A DNA stretch of 64,000 bases, taken from positions 12,499 through 76,498 of the forward strand of contig CAYUET010000014.1 of NCBI GenBank assembly GCA_964443875.1. The letters are read 5' to 3'. The notes beneath the pieces are model-generated. The model made no database searches. It saw only the letters and a list, made by a program, of their open reading frames with translations, and was not told where the DNA came from. A program made the translations under genes and the position numbers. Every line of letters begins with the position of its first letter. The stretch's first letter is position 1. Origin of the DNA: CAYUET01 sp964443875. Lineage in GTDB: Bacteria; Auribacterota; JAFGBW01. Shown here piece after piece: positions 51,456-61,344 of this stretch.

Positions 51456-52244
51456 TTAAATCATATTTCTTTGGCGGGCCGCTTCATAAAGAACAACCGT
51501 CATGGCCACAGAAACATTCAAGGAATCCGCAACACCTTTCATGGGAATATTTACAGCTTTCAGCTGAACATCTTTCCATTTTTCCGTAAGCCCCGAATGC
51601 TCACTTCCGGCCACAAGGGCAATCGCGCCCCGGTAATCCTCTTCAATATATTTCTGTGATCCTTCCGGGAAAAGAGTAAAACAGCGGATACTGTTCTGTG
51701 TAAAAAAAAGACTCAGTTCCTCATAACTTACATGGATATAAGGAAGGGAAAAACAGGTTCCCAGGCTGGCACGGATAATATTAGGATTATAGAGATCCGT
51801 TTTTGATTCACAAAGCAAAACAGCGCTGACCTGAAGGGCATCCGCCGTTCTTAAAACCGCGCCAATATTCCCAGGTTTTTCAACTCCCTCCAGAACAATG
51901 TATAAAGGGTTGGAGGAAGGGGACAAATCCTTAAGTCCCTTTTCTGGGGCAGAAGCAACGCCTGTAAACCCTGAATCAATGTCCCCGTAACTGATCTTTT
52001 TAAAGACCGCCTGGGAAACAGGGATAACTGAACAGTTATTCTTTTCAAGCTCGCGGGTCCAGGGGGAAAAAGCCTCAGGGGTATCTGAATAATAATAAAC
52101 AGACTCAAATTTCCATCCGGCTTTAAGGGCAGACTCTATATTTTTCATGCCGTCTACAAGCACTTTTCCGGAACTTTCGCGGTGTTTTCGGTCTCTGAGC
52201 CTGACTAAAAATTTTATCTGTTCATTTTGAAGACTGGTAAGCAT
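51456..52244 (-). CDS. TrmH/SpoU-family RNA 2'-O-methyltransferase
   Basis: A 262-residue protein. The N-terminal substrate-binding part (LTSLQNEQIKFLVRLRDRKH) is followed by the knotted SPOUT domain with the three family motifs: VLEGVEKPGNIGAVLRTADA, GSEHSGLTEKW and VNIPMKGVADSLNVSVAMTV. Closest in layout to RlmB/TsnR-type enzymes that methylate ribosomal RNA; the target nucleotide is unknown. No clear ribosome site precedes the ATG, which follows the terminator at 52252-52290. Confidence 0.9.
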   Translation of the reverse strand: MLTSLQNEQIKFLVRLRDRKHRESSGKVLVDGMKNIESALKAGWKFESVYYYSDTPEAFSPWTRELEKNNCSVIPVSQAVFKKISYGDIDSGFTGVASAPEKGLKDLSPSSNPLYIVLEGVEKPGNIGAVLRTADALQVSAVLLCESKTDLYNPNIIRASLGTCFSLPYIHVSYEELSLFFTQNSIRCFTLFPEGSQKYIEEDYRGAIALVAGSEHSGLTEKWKDVQLKAVNIPMKGVADSLNVSVAMTVVLYEAARQRNMI

Positions 52245-52251
52245 AATCGAT

Positions 52252-52290
52252 AAAAAAAGGGAAACCGCTTTTTAAACGACTTCCCTTTTT
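52252..52290 (-). terminator. intrinsic terminator after the gene ending at 52308
   Basis: On the minus strand AAAGGGAAGTCG pairs with CGGTTTCCCTTT (imperfect inner part), followed by seven Ts. It separates the large membrane-anchored protein gene from the TrmH gene. Confidence 0.75.
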
Positions 52291-52307
52291 ATTGAAATTT
52301 ATAAATC

Positions 52308-54185
52308 TTATTTAAGATCGGTAATCTTCACATATACTTCCTGGAGTGAAACATCTCCGTCATTATGTGTTGTAAAAGCCATGTTATTTAATACCTTAAA
52401 ACAATCAATCACAGGAATCGCATAGGTTGTTACATTGGCAACAATGCCCTGAACCTGTTCCATCTGAGGTATTAAATCCTTTCTCTGAAGCACCCAGCCC
52501 AGGACTTCCGAAAACAAACCCACAGAGGACTGAAGGTTACTGTAACTGAACTGTGATGATTTGCTGAACTGTTCTGAATAATCTTTAAAAGAGCTGTTTT
52601 TTTCCAGTCCGTTAAATGAACCCCTGTAAGTTTTGATCATTTTCTCTGCTACAACAGCATTGGATGCCACCATTATCCATGAATCCACAGTAACCAGAAC
52701 AGGAGAAAAAGCTTCCCCGAGAGGGGTTTTTATAACTGTAGCGTCATTTCCTTCAATACTTTTTGCTTCAAAACTAACCTGGATGGGGGCATTCTCCCCG
52801 GAAAGCAGCTGTTCAATGACCATTTTAAATTTTTCCTTTAATCCGGAAGCATTTGTGGATTTTAAAACAAAACCCAGACGGGGAATCGGAACAGGGGAAT
52901 CAAGAGCAATACCTGAGAAAACAAAACCAAACTCATTATCTATCAGTCCCATGATATCATTTTCAATATTCACTCCCAGACTCTTCTCCATTTGCTTTAA
53001 AACATCCATCATCCCGGCAAGAGGATTAGGAGTTTCTGGCGTTTCAGCCACGGCATTGGACTCCTGAGAAACTTCAGGAGCATTGGCCGCCTCGATCATG
53101 CTCTTCCAAGCTACTTTTGCATTGATATTTCCGGTTGCAGAATACAGTAAAGCATCATCAGGGGCAAAACGGATGCTTTCTAAAGGTTTGACCGCTTTAT
53201 TCCATTCCGTTTTCTGTTCATCCGACATTTTTTCAAAGTTCGGGATTAAAAAAGAAGCAGCCTTAAGACCTTCTTTCGTTCTCACTACTTTACCGGCAAT
53301 CCCTTTGAGGCGATCAAGATTTTTATTCAATTCTTCTATATTGAAACCGCTGAATTGCTCAGGGGAGGCATCCATTAAAGGCTGCAGTACCTGCTGAAGT
53401 TTTCCTTGAATCTTTGCAAAATCGGCATAATAAGTGGATATTCCGTCTTCATCCCCTGATAATTTCGCTAAAAGATCCTGATAATTATTCTCATTATAAA
53501 GTTTATCATTGCTTTTACCTTTAATCAGTTCAATCACTTTTTTAAGATCCTGTTCTGTCTTTCCAAAAGCAACCGTCAGGATATTATTAACCATCACATA
53601 GCGGATTTCTGTCATATTGGTCATACCCTCTTCCGGTTCTGTGATAATCGTCATAATGGATTCACCATCATACTCCACTTTGGTCGATTTAATCCCTGAA
53701 GCCTCAGGAAGAGATTTGATTATTCCCTCAACAAACTGTGTTGTTTTGCCAACATAGGATTGAAGCATCAATTTAACATCATTAGTTTGTGAATCAAATA
53801 GTACAGAAACTACCAGGCGGTTTCCAAGCAAATCCATGACTCTTGACTCTGTAATTTCCATGCCTGCCTTCTCTTCAAAAGAAGCAAAAAGCTTTGTCAT
53901 ATTTTCTTTAATGGCAAAATCAGTCAAAACCTTTAACTTTAAAAACTGTGACCAGAAATTACTTGTTTTTATGACGTCCCAGATCCCACGAAGATCAGAA
54001 ACGGAATAAAGCATAATGGCATTGTTCGGGACATATTTGGCCGGGGAGTCCAGTTCAATGGACGGTTTGATAATCGCTTCCACACCTTTTAACGGTTTAA
54101 TCCCCTTGCTCGTCATTACAACAACTGCAACAATCACAACCGCAAGGACCGCACCAATGACAATACCCAGCACTTTTTTATTCAT
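52308..54185 (-). CDS. large membrane-anchored protein, DUF3352-like
   Basis: A 625-residue protein with an N-terminal membrane anchor (VLGIVIGAVLAVVIVAVVVM) and a long extracytoplasmic region. Two similar halves seem present: YVPNNAIMLYSVSDLRGIWD near 50 and APDDALLYSATGNINAKVAW near 340, each followed by segments such as MDLLGNRLVVSVLF and MGLIDNEFGFVFSG. This recalls DUF3352 proteins of unknown function. The ATG follows AAAGGAG. It appears monocistronic with its own terminator. Confidence 0.65.
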   Translation of the reverse strand: MNKKVLGIVIGAVLAVVIVAVVVMTSKGIKPLKGVEAIIKPSIELDSPAKYVPNNAIMLYSVSDLRGIWDVIKTSNFWSQFLKLKVLTDFAIKENMTKLFASFEEKAGMEITESRVMDLLGNRLVVSVLFDSQTNDVKLMLQSYVGKTTQFVEGIIKSLPEASGIKSTKVEYDGESIMTIITEPEEGMTNMTEIRYVMVNNILTVAFGKTEQDLKKVIELIKGKSNDKLYNENNYQDLLAKLSGDEDGISTYYADFAKIQGKLQQVLQPLMDASPEQFSGFNIEELNKNLDRLKGIAGKVVRTKEGLKAASFLIPNFEKMSDEQKTEWNKAVKPLESIRFAPDDALLYSATGNINAKVAWKSMIEAANAPEVSQESNAVAETPETPNPLAGMMDVLKQMEKSLGVNIENDIMGLIDNEFGFVFSGIALDSPVPIPRLGFVLKSTNASGLKEKFKMVIEQLLSGENAPIQVSFEAKSIEGNDATVIKTPLGEAFSPVLVTVDSWIMVASNAVVAEKMIKTYRGSFNGLEKNSSFKDYSEQFSKSSQFSYSNLQSSVGLFSEVLGWVLQRKDLIPQMEQVQGIVANVTTYAIPVIDCFKVLNNMAFTTHNDGDVSLQEVYVKITDLK

Positions 54186-54451
54186 AATAAAAAACTCCTT
54201 TATATATCACTCAATTATATTTTTTCCCAAAAAAACAACTATATAGAGTTGTAAACATTCGTCAATATTTAAAACATCAAAATGATGTGTGTTTTTTAAA
54301 TAAAACCCAAGAAAATAATATCTCAAAATAGTGTTGTTCTGAAATCATTAGAAATTTTTCTTTATTAAAATCACCCATTATCTGTCTGCATTTTCCAGGT
54401 TTAAAATTAATTTTTCATACCCCCTGTCGACCCTTATATTCAAAGTCCGGG

Positions 54452-55561
54452 TTAACCGGTCAGGCCTCCCTTGGAAAGAAAGATGCCCTGGAAATTCATT
54501 TTTAATTCTTCAGGTGACGGAGAATTGCGCAAGGCTTCCTCTTCTGTGATCATTTCCTTTTTGACAAGATCCAGAAGAGATCTGTTGAACGTCTGCATCC
54601 CTTCTTTTTCAGAGGTCGTAATAACCGAATAAAGCTTTGCATCCTCGCCATCCTTGATCATTTTTTTTACCGGGGCATTATTGAACATGATTTCAACAGC
54701 CGGAACCCTGAAAACAGCGGGGTCAATCGCCGGGACCAGACGCTGAACCATAATTCCGCGAAGATTAAAATGCAATCCCAGCCGAATGATATGATGTTTT
54801 TCTGTTGGAAACAAATCCAGCATGCGGCTTATCGTCTGGGGCACATTGGACGAATGAAGGGTGGCAAACACCAGATGTCCGGTTTCAGCCGCAGTAAGAC
54901 CGAATTCCACGGTATCCGCATCTCTCATTTCACCTACAAGAATGATATCCGGATCCTGGCGTACCGCTGTTCGCAGGGCCTGGTTAAAACTCACAACATC
55001 AATTCCGACCTCCCTCTGATTGATATAGGCTTTCTTGTTCCGGTAAAGGTATTCGATAGGATCCTCAATGGTCAGAATATGGCAGGATCTTGCCATGTTA
55101 ATCTGCTCAATAATTGCGGCAAGGGTAGTCGATTTACCGGATCCTGTAGCCCCGGCCACAAGCACCAGCCCATCCTTGAAAGTGGCAAATTTCTGCACGG
55201 CATCCGGCAGATGGAGCTCGGATGAATTTTTTATTTTAGCGGAAACCATTCGGGCAACGAGACCCGGAGACCCCCTCTGGTGAAAAATATTCAGCCTGAA
55301 ACGGGCAAGGCCGGGGACTCCCACAGCCAGATCCACATCCCCCACCTCCTCGAACTGTTTGATCTGTTTTTCCGTCAAACGTTCATAAATTATTTTTCTC
55401 AATAAATCCGGGATCAGCACTTCAAATTCCGTCATATAGACCGGTTCCCCCCGGATACGGAAAACAGGAGGAGAGCCAACCTGTAAATGCATATCTGATC
55501 CATTTTTCTCTGCCAGAGAATGAAAAAGCTGATTCAACGATTCAATTTTAACTGGTTCCAT
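54452..55561 (-). CDS. pilT: PilT-type pilus retraction ATPase
   Basis: A 369-residue secretion ATPase. N-terminal LAEKNGSDMHLQVGSPPVFR, Walker A GATGSGKSTTLAAIIEQINM, the Asp box ILTIEDPIEYLYRN, Walker B region RQDPDIILVGEMRDADTVEF and the His box AAETGHLVFATLHSSNVPQT are all in place. It powers retraction of type IV pili. ATG at 55561 with AAAGGA upstream; the frame opens with TTG at 55579. No other pilus genes are in the window. Confidence 0.93.
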   Translation of the reverse strand: MEPVKIESLNQLFHSLAEKNGSDMHLQVGSPPVFRIRGEPVYMTEFEVLIPDLLRKIIYERLTEKQIKQFEEVGDVDLAVGVPGLARFRLNIFHQRGSPGLVARMVSAKIKNSSELHLPDAVQKFATFKDGLVLVAGATGSGKSTTLAAIIEQINMARSCHILTIEDPIEYLYRNKKAYINQREVGIDVVSFNQALRTAVRQDPDIILVGEMRDADTVEFGLTAAETGHLVFATLHSSNVPQTISRMLDLFPTEKHHIIRLGLHFNLRGIMVQRLVPAIDPAVFRVPAVEIMFNNAPVKKMIKDGEDAKLYSVITTSEKEGMQTFNRSLLDLVKKEMITEEEALRNSPSPEELKMNFQGIFLSKGGLTG

Positions 55562-55677
55562 AATTTGTTCCTTTTTCAATTTCGTCTTTCAACGATAACA
55601 AATGAAATTATCACCCCGAATCCGGAGATTGTCCATAAAAAATCAATCCCCCCAAAGATTAATTCGACTAAGATTTT

Positions 55678-56751
55678 TTAGTGTTCAACTCTGGACATTA
55701 AAAAAAATCCCATGATGCAAAACAGGACATTAGAGATCCAGGAAGCATACAGAGGATCCATAACCATACCTTTTCCCGCCTGGGTAAAAAGAGTATCCAG
55801 AATATAGTATCCCAGACAGATCAGGATACCGAATCCCAGTGTTTTTGAGGCAGCCGACCTGACCGGCGCAATAGCGCAGGGAATCGCGATAAACAGTAAA
55901 ACCAGAGGCACCCAGCAGAATGAAAATCGTTTATAATAATCAACAAGAAGGGAAACTCTCTGCTTTTTTTTACTTTCCGGAAGCGATTTCATGTAGCTCA
56001 GTATTTCTTCAGAGGTTAAATAATCCGACTCATTCCTTGACATAACCATTTCCGTTGGATGAAAAAGGCCGGGAAAAGATCTGGCCGGGATAAACTCCAT
56101 TCTCAAAGGTTTTCCCTCCTTTGAAAAATTCTGTTCCCGAATATTTCTTCCTTCCCACTGGTTATTCTTCCAATTTGCCTCGTCAATAAAACTTCGCCTC
56201 AATATTTGATTTTCATTATATTCTATCACCATCAGTCCTTTGATTTTTCTCTGAGCCTTGTCATATTCTCTGACGTAAATCGTCTGTCCGCCAAGCCCGG
56301 AAAGGGTCCTTCCAGTAATCGGAGTGGTACTCCTTTTGAATTTCTCCTTACGCATGATGCTTCTTTTCAAGCTTGACTGGGGAGCAAGATAATCCCCGAT
56401 AAAATACGAGACAACACAAAGCAGGATCGTGCTCAGAATAATCGGTTTTAAAATCTTCCAGAGAGAGATACCTCCCATAATCAGGGCGACATATTCATTG
56501 GAAATGGAAAGATTCCTGAAAAGCCTCATTCCTGCAAGCATGGTTGCCACCGGAAGGCAGATGGATAAAACTGAAGGAATAAAAAGCGCGTAATAAGTCA
56601 GATAATGCCTGAAAGGAACCTTATAGCCCATAAAATTTTCCATATGTTCCAGAACATCCGCAACAATGACAAGTCCCAGGAAAACCCCGACAATCATCAG
56701 AAAAGTCGACCAAAAGGATCTTAACAGATACACATTCAAAGTCTTTATCAT
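55678..56751 (-). CDS. LptF/LptG-family permease (YjgP/YjgQ)
   Basis: A 357-residue protein with three N-terminal and three C-terminal membrane segments flanking a periplasmic beta-jellyroll region (about residues 130-260). The pattern YLLRSFWSTFLMIVGVFLGL, LPVATMLAGMRLFRNLSISN and the C-terminal FCWVPLVLLFIAIPCAIAPV fits the LPS-export permeases that work with LptB. Whether it is LptF or LptG cannot be told; only one copy is here. Confidence 0.85.
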   Translation of the reverse strand: MIKTLNVYLLRSFWSTFLMIVGVFLGLVIVADVLEHMENFMGYKVPFRHYLTYYALFIPSVLSICLPVATMLAGMRLFRNLSISNEYVALIMGGISLWKILKPIILSTILLCVVSYFIGDYLAPQSSLKRSIMRKEKFKRSTTPITGRTLSGLGGQTIYVREYDKAQRKIKGLMVIEYNENQILRRSFIDEANWKNNQWEGRNIREQNFSKEGKPLRMEFIPARSFPGLFHPTEMVMSRNESDYLTSEEILSYMKSLPESKKKQRVSLLVDYYKRFSFCWVPLVLLFIAIPCAIAPVRSAASKTLGFGILICLGYYILDTLFTQAGKGMVMDPLYASWISNVLFCIMGFFLMSRVEH

Positions 56752-56817
56752 ATTTTCCTTTACAGGTAATCCTTGAAAAAAAGCTTACTTAAAAATACAG
56801 AATAATTAATCCGGCCC

Positions 56818-57747
56818 TTACCTGTCAACCGACACCTGGGATATAATATCCAAAGTTGATTTTTTAGGATGAAGCCTGACTTTGACTTCTTCACCAAGCG
56901 GAAGATAAAGTTCATTTCTTCCGTGGCCTGAACGGATATTATAACCGATCGGAATATTGAAACGTGAAAAAAAAGGCTGAATAACCTCTTCAATAAAATC
57001 GGGCCAGAAATTCCGGGTCGTTCCTCCGGAGCAGTGGATCATTTCACCGAAGAGCAGACCCTTGATCCGTATCAGCTTTCCGGCCTGCTTCATTTTTTCA
57101 AAAATCTGAAAGAGGGAGCGGACTGATTCATGCACATCCTCAATAAACACAATGCAGTTATCAAAGGTAAAATTCAGATCTCTCTCCAGAAGTTTCGATA
57201 AGACACTGATACATCCCCCTTTTAAAACCCCTTTACATTCACCGGGCTGAAGGATTCCGACTTCCTCCATGGTTATTTTTTTCAGCCGGCCTTTCAGAAT
57301 CTCCCCAAGCATATGGGTCTGTCTCTCGCCGCTCATCAGAACATCCGCAGCCATCGGGCCGTGATAAATCTTGCAGCGGCTGTTTTCCACAAAAAAAGAA
57401 AGGATGCTGGAAACATCGGAAAAACCAATGATAATTTTCGAAGATTTACGGATCTCCTCCTGAGGCAGATAATTGAGTATCCGTTCTGAATATTCGCCGC
57501 CTCTGGCAAAAATAACCGCCGCAACGGAAGGATCTTCCAGAGCGTCAAGAAGCTCTTTCGCCCGCATCCGGTCATCAGGACGATTAAGCTGGCGCTGCTG
57601 AAAACAGCTTTTTCCAAAACGGACCTGATACCCCAGATTCTGGTAGTATTCTTCAATTTCAGGAATCAGATTCAGCTTTAACCGCCCAGTGGAAGAGACG
57701 ATGGCTAGTGTATCCGGAATTTTATTTGTCTGACTTAGGATATTCAT
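56818..57747 (-). CDS. ldcA: LD-carboxypeptidase (peptidase S66, LdcA/MccF-like)
   Basis: About 309 residues. S66 features: AAVIFARGGEYSERILNYLP, the nucleophile Ser in IIGFSDVSSILSFF, KIYHGPMAADVL and the catalytic His in NIRSGHGRNELYLPLG. The family trims peptidoglycan tetrapeptides or detoxifies peptide antibiotics; the murein role is more likely here. Start is either ATG 57747 or GTG 57753, the latter overlapping the acylphosphatase stop. Confidence 0.85.
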   Translation of the reverse strand: MNILSQTNKIPDTLAIVSSTGRLKLNLIPEIEEYYQNLGYQVRFGKSCFQQRQLNRPDDRMRAKELLDALEDPSVAAVIFARGGEYSERILNYLPQEEIRKSSKIIIGFSDVSSILSFFVENSRCKIYHGPMAADVLMSGERQTHMLGEILKGRLKKITMEEVGILQPGECKGVLKGGCISVLSKLLERDLNFTFDNCIVFIEDVHESVRSLFQIFEKMKQAGKLIRIKGLLFGEMIHCSGGTTRNFWPDFIEEVIQPFFSRFNIPIGYNIRSGHGRNELYLPLGEEVKVRLHPKKSTLDIISQVSVDR

Positions 57748-57749
57748 AT

Positions 57750-58067
57750 TCACGGGCGGATTTCAAATCCTTTCAGGGCTGGATCAGGCTCCTCCCACTC
57801 AAAATCAAGCCTTAAGACCCTTGAAAGGGGGGGGCCCTGATGAAGGACTGGAAGCATGGCTTCTATGAAGATCTTTTCTCCTGAAAGAACAACTTCCACC
57901 TCTCCGCTTTCGGCATTTCTGACCCAGCCGGAAAGGCCTCTGCTTTCTGCCTCATCCTGAACAAAATAGCGGAACCCCACTCCCTGAACACGGCCTTTCA
58001 GATAACAATGGAGCTGATAAAACGCCTGTCTTTTTTGTCCTGAAGAAAATTTTTCTGTTTTTGACAT
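57750..58067 (-). CDS. acyP: acylphosphatase
   Basis: A 105-residue protein. CYLKGRVQGVGFRYFVQDEA holds the phosphate-binding loop and catalytic Arg, and GLSGWVRNAESGEVEVVLSG the catalytic Asn. It hydrolyses acyl phosphates such as carbamoyl or acetyl phosphate. I use the ATG at 58067 with AAGGG upstream; the frame opens at 58088. The ten or so residues before the domain are an uncommon extension. Confidence 0.92.
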   Translation of the reverse strand: MSKTEKFSSGQKRQAFYQLHCYLKGRVQGVGFRYFVQDEAESRGLSGWVRNAESGEVEVVLSGEKIFIEAMLPVLHQGPPLSRVLRLDFEWEEPDPALKGFEIRP

Positions 58068-58097
58068 GAATGAGCCCTTTTGGCCCATTAGTGTAGA

Positions 58098-59339
58098 CTA
58101 TATTTTAGAAATGATCAAGGCTACGTTGTGACCTCCGAATCCCAACGATCCGGACATGGCACAGTTAATCTTTGATTCTCTGGGCTGATTGGGAATATAG
58201 TCCAGATCACATTCCGGATCAGGAGTCTCATAATTCCAGGTAGGAGGCAGTATTCCTGTCTCCAGGGCCTTTAAACAGGCAATAAGTTCAACGGCGCCTG
58301 CTGCACCAAGCATATGCCCTGTCAAAGCCTTCGTGGAAGACACGGGAAGTTTGTAGGCCCCCTGTCCAAAAACACTTTTAAGGGCCTGAGTTTCAAATAA
58401 ATCATTATAATGGGTCGAGGTTCCGTGAGCATTATAATAACCTATCCCATCCGGTGCAATTCCGGCATTCTTGATGGCTGTTTTGATGGCTCTGGCGGCG
58501 CCCTCGCCTTCGGGAGCAGGCTGAGTCATATGATGGGCATCCCCTGACGCTCCATAACCGACAAGCTCCCCGTAAATTTTTGCGCCGCGGGCCCTGGCAT
58601 GCTCGTATTCCTCCAGAACAATCGTTCCTCCGCCTTCTCCCATGACAAAACCGTCACGGTTCAGATCAAAGGGCCTGGAGGATTTTTTGGGATCGCTGTT
58701 ATTTCTTGAAAGAGCCTTCATGGAGGTAAACCCCCCGATTCCCAGATGGGTAATAGCCGCTTCTGAAGCCCCGGCCACCATAAGATCAGCCTCACCCAGA
58801 GCAATGGTCTTTCCGGCTTCTCCAATACAGTGGCTGCCGGTCGCACAGGCCGAAACAACAGAAAAATTAGGTCCCTTTAAGTTAAATTCCATGGAAATAA
58901 GGCCTGAAACCAGGTCAATAATCATCATGGGAATGACAAAGGGTGAAATCTTTGAGGGTCCGCCCTGGACAAAATTGGAATGCTGTTTCTCCATTGAGCC
59001 TATCCCGCCGATTCCGGCACCATAGATAACACCCATCCGGGTCGGATCGATCCGGTTCAAATCTATGCCTGAATTTTTAATGGCTTCACGTGCACTAATG
59101 ATCGCAAAATGACAATAACGATCCATTTTTTTGACATCTTTGGAGTTAAAATGTGTACCTGCGTCAAAATTCTTGACCTCAGCCGCAATCTGTGTTGCAA
59201 AAGCAGCTGGATCAAACTGTGTAATCCTGTCGATTCCGCAGTTTCCCTGCAATAAGGAGTTCCAGAATTCTTCAACATTATGACCGACAGAGCAGATGGC
59301 GCCCATGCCTGTAATGACAACTCTTCTTAATCCGTACAC
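58098..59339 (-). CDS. fabF: beta-ketoacyl-ACP synthase II
   Basis: A 413-residue condensing enzyme. Active-site Cys in VVSACATGSHCIGEA, the two His in NAHGTSTHYND and LTGHMLGAAGAVELI, and N-terminal RRVVITGMGAICSVGHNVEE. It elongates acyl-ACP with malonyl-ACP. Starts with GTG at 59339, preceded by GGAG at a good distance. Follows acpP as in the widespread fab cluster. Confidence 0.96.
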   Translation of the reverse strand: MYGLRRVVITGMGAICSVGHNVEEFWNSLLQGNCGIDRITQFDPAAFATQIAAEVKNFDAGTHFNSKDVKKMDRYCHFAIISAREAIKNSGIDLNRIDPTRMGVIYGAGIGGIGSMEKQHSNFVQGGPSKISPFVIPMMIIDLVSGLISMEFNLKGPNFSVVSACATGSHCIGEAGKTIALGEADLMVAGASEAAITHLGIGGFTSMKALSRNNSDPKKSSRPFDLNRDGFVMGEGGGTIVLEEYEHARARGAKIYGELVGYGASGDAHHMTQPAPEGEGAARAIKTAIKNAGIAPDGIGYYNAHGTSTHYNDLFETQALKSVFGQGAYKLPVSSTKALTGHMLGAAGAVELIACLKALETGILPPTWNYETPDPECDLDYIPNQPRESKINCAMSGSLGFGGHNVALIISKI

Positions 59340-59375
59340 GTTTTAACTCCAGCTTTTATCGGTTTTTTCGAATTA

Positions 59376-59615
59376 TTATTTCTGTAATTTCTTTTCAATA
59401 TAACTGACAGCGTCGCCCACAGTCTTTAATTTTTCAGCATCTTCATCCGGAATTTCAGCATTAAAGGCTTCTTCAAAAGCCATAACCAGTTCAACAGTGT
59501 CCAGGGAATCGGCCCCTAAATCATCGATAAAAGAAGCTTTATCCACCACTTCATCCGCATTGACACCCAGCTGATCCACAATAATCTCTTTAACTTTTGC
59601 TGCTATATCGCTCAT
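59376..59615 (-). CDS. acpP: acyl carrier protein
   Basis: A 79-residue acidic protein with the phosphopantetheine attachment Ser37 in DDLGADSLDTVELVMAFEEA. Length and motif are those of fatty-acid ACP. ATG preceded by AAAGGAA. Lies between fabG and fabF. Confidence 0.97.
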   Translation of the reverse strand: MSDIAAKVKEIIVDQLGVNADEVVDKASFIDDLGADSLDTVELVMAFEEAFNAEIPDEDAEKLKTVGDAVSYIEKKLQK

Positions 59616-59648
59616 ATTAATTTCCTTTCCATTCTTCTGCTTTGTTAT

Positions 59649-60389
59649 TTACATTACCATTCCGCCATCGACTGTAATCACCTGGCCTGTAATATATTTT
59701 GATAAATCCGAACATAAAAATAAAACAGCACTCGCGACATCCTGCGGAGTTCCGAATGCCCCGAGAGGAATGTACTGTCTGTTTTTTTCACGTACTTCCT
59801 CACTCAGTTTTTTCGTCATTTCTGTTTCAATAAAGCCCGGGGCTACTGCATTGACGCAGATGCTCCTGCTTGCCACTTCCTTGGCGGTTGTCTTTGTCAG
59901 ACCAATCAATCCCGCCTTTGAAGCGGAATAATTCGCCTGTCCTGCATTTCCCATCAATCCTACCACGGATGCAATATTCACAATCCTGCCGGAACGGCTT
60001 TTCATCATCGGTTTCAAAACAGCGCGTGTAAAATAAAAACTTCCTTTAAGATTGGTATCCAGAACGAAATTCCAATCCTCATCCTTCATTCTTATGAGCA
60101 GGCCATCCCGTGTGACGCCGGCATTGTTGACGAGAATATCGATTTGACCATATTTGTCAACGATATTGTTAACCGCATCATTGACCAGAGAAGAGTCACG
60201 GACATCGACTGCAAATGGCGTGGCATCAGTGCCTTTTTGACGAAGTGCCTGGCAGGTTTCTTCTGCTGTTTCCATCATATATTCGCAAATAGCGATTTTC
60301 GCACCTTCTGCTGCCAGTAATTCACTGATACAACGGCCGATGCCGCGTCCGCCTCCGGTGATGACAGCCACTTTATCTTTAAGCATCAT
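59649..60389 (-). CDS. fabG: 3-oxoacyl-ACP reductase
   Basis: A 246-residue short-chain dehydrogenase. NADPH site VITGGGRGIGRCISELLAAE, NNAGVTRDG, catalytic Ser-Tyr-Lys in IVNIASVVGLMGNAGQANYS and SASKAGLIGLTK. C-terminal ITGQVITVDGGMVM. Start at ATG 60389 (an ATG-ATG pair) with GGAGG five bases upstream; the frame opens with TTG at 60401. Confidence 0.95.
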   Translation of the reverse strand: MMLKDKVAVITGGGRGIGRCISELLAAEGAKIAICEYMMETAEETCQALRQKGTDATPFAVDVRDSSLVNDAVNNIVDKYGQIDILVNNAGVTRDGLLIRMKDEDWNFVLDTNLKGSFYFTRAVLKPMMKSRSGRIVNIASVVGLMGNAGQANYSASKAGLIGLTKTTAKEVASRSICVNAVAPGFIETEMTKKLSEEVREKNRQYIPLGAFGTPQDVASAVLFLCSDLSKYITGQVITVDGGMVM

Positions 60390-60411
60390 AAAAACCTCCA
60401 ACTTGGTATAA

Positions 60412-61344
60412 TTAAATATCTTTTAACTGGTCAAAAGTATCAAGATTAAAGCACAGGGCCTGTTTGTCAATTCTTTTCATCATGCCGCATAATGTTTTGC
60501 CACAGCCCAGTTCGTAAAATTTTATTGATCCGTTTACAGATCCCAGGGCCAGGGCCTCCCTCATGCAGTTCTCCCATAATACAGGCATCTTGATCTGGGA
60601 AGCCATAAGGTCAGCCCAGTCCTCATCCTTCTGATGAAAGCACCCCGTCACATTGCTCAGCACCTTATCCAGATTTTTTCTGCAGATGTTAACCTTCATC
60701 AGCTCTTCCTTGAAAAGTGCCGCCGCCTTCTCCATATGTTTGGAATGAAAGGCGCCTCCAACCTTGAGAGGAACCGTCAGCTTTGCGCCTGCCTTTTTGG
60801 ATTCTTCACAGGCCTGTCCCAGAAGAGCACGGTCACCGGAAATCACAAGCTGTCCCGGACAGTTCCGGTTTGCAATAATCATGTATCCCGGCAATGAAGA
60901 ACAGATGGAATCGAGTTTTTCAGCATCCAGCCCGACAATAGAGGCCATCCCCCCCTCCGAACCTTCACAGGCCGACTGCATGAGCCTTGCCCGCTTATCC
61001 ACGAGTTTCAGCCCGTCTTCAAAAGAAATCACTTCTGCGGCGCATAAAGCGGAATACTCTCCAAGGGAAAGTCCTCCGAAAAATTCAGGAATTATTTCAG
61101 GGCGATTTTTTTTAAGCACTTCAAGAGTGGCAATACTGCTGGTAAATAAGGCAACCTGAGCATTTTCGGTTTTCTGCAGTTCGTCCTCTGATCCTTCAAA
61201 ACAAAGAGAGGATAAGGAACGTCCCAGAATCGAATCTGCACGGTCAAATATCTGTTTAGCCTCTTCCGAAGAATTGTAAAGGGATTTTCCCATTCCCGTC
61301 TTCTGAGCTCCCTGTCCTGGAAAAATAAAAGTAATCTTAAACAT
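60412..61344 (-). CDS. fabD: malonyl-CoA:ACP transacylase
   Basis: A 310-residue protein. FIFPGQGAQKTGMGKSLY at the start, nucleophile Ser in FGGLSLGEYSALCAAE (Leu where many relatives have His in GHSLG), and catalytic His in VGGAFHSKHMEKAA. It loads malonyl groups on ACP. The ATG overlaps the plsX end by eight bases. Confidence 0.95.
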   Translation of the reverse strand: MFKITFIFPGQGAQKTGMGKSLYNSSEEAKQIFDRADSILGRSLSSLCFEGSEDELQKTENAQVALFTSSIATLEVLKKNRPEIIPEFFGGLSLGEYSALCAAEVISFEDGLKLVDKRARLMQSACEGSEGGMASIVGLDAEKLDSICSSLPGYMIIANRNCPGQLVISGDRALLGQACEESKKAGAKLTVPLKVGGAFHSKHMEKAAALFKEELMKVNICRKNLDKVLSNVTGCFHQKDEDWADLMASQIKMPVLWENCMREALALGSVNGSIKFYELGCGKTLCGMMKRIDKQALCFNLDTFDQLKDI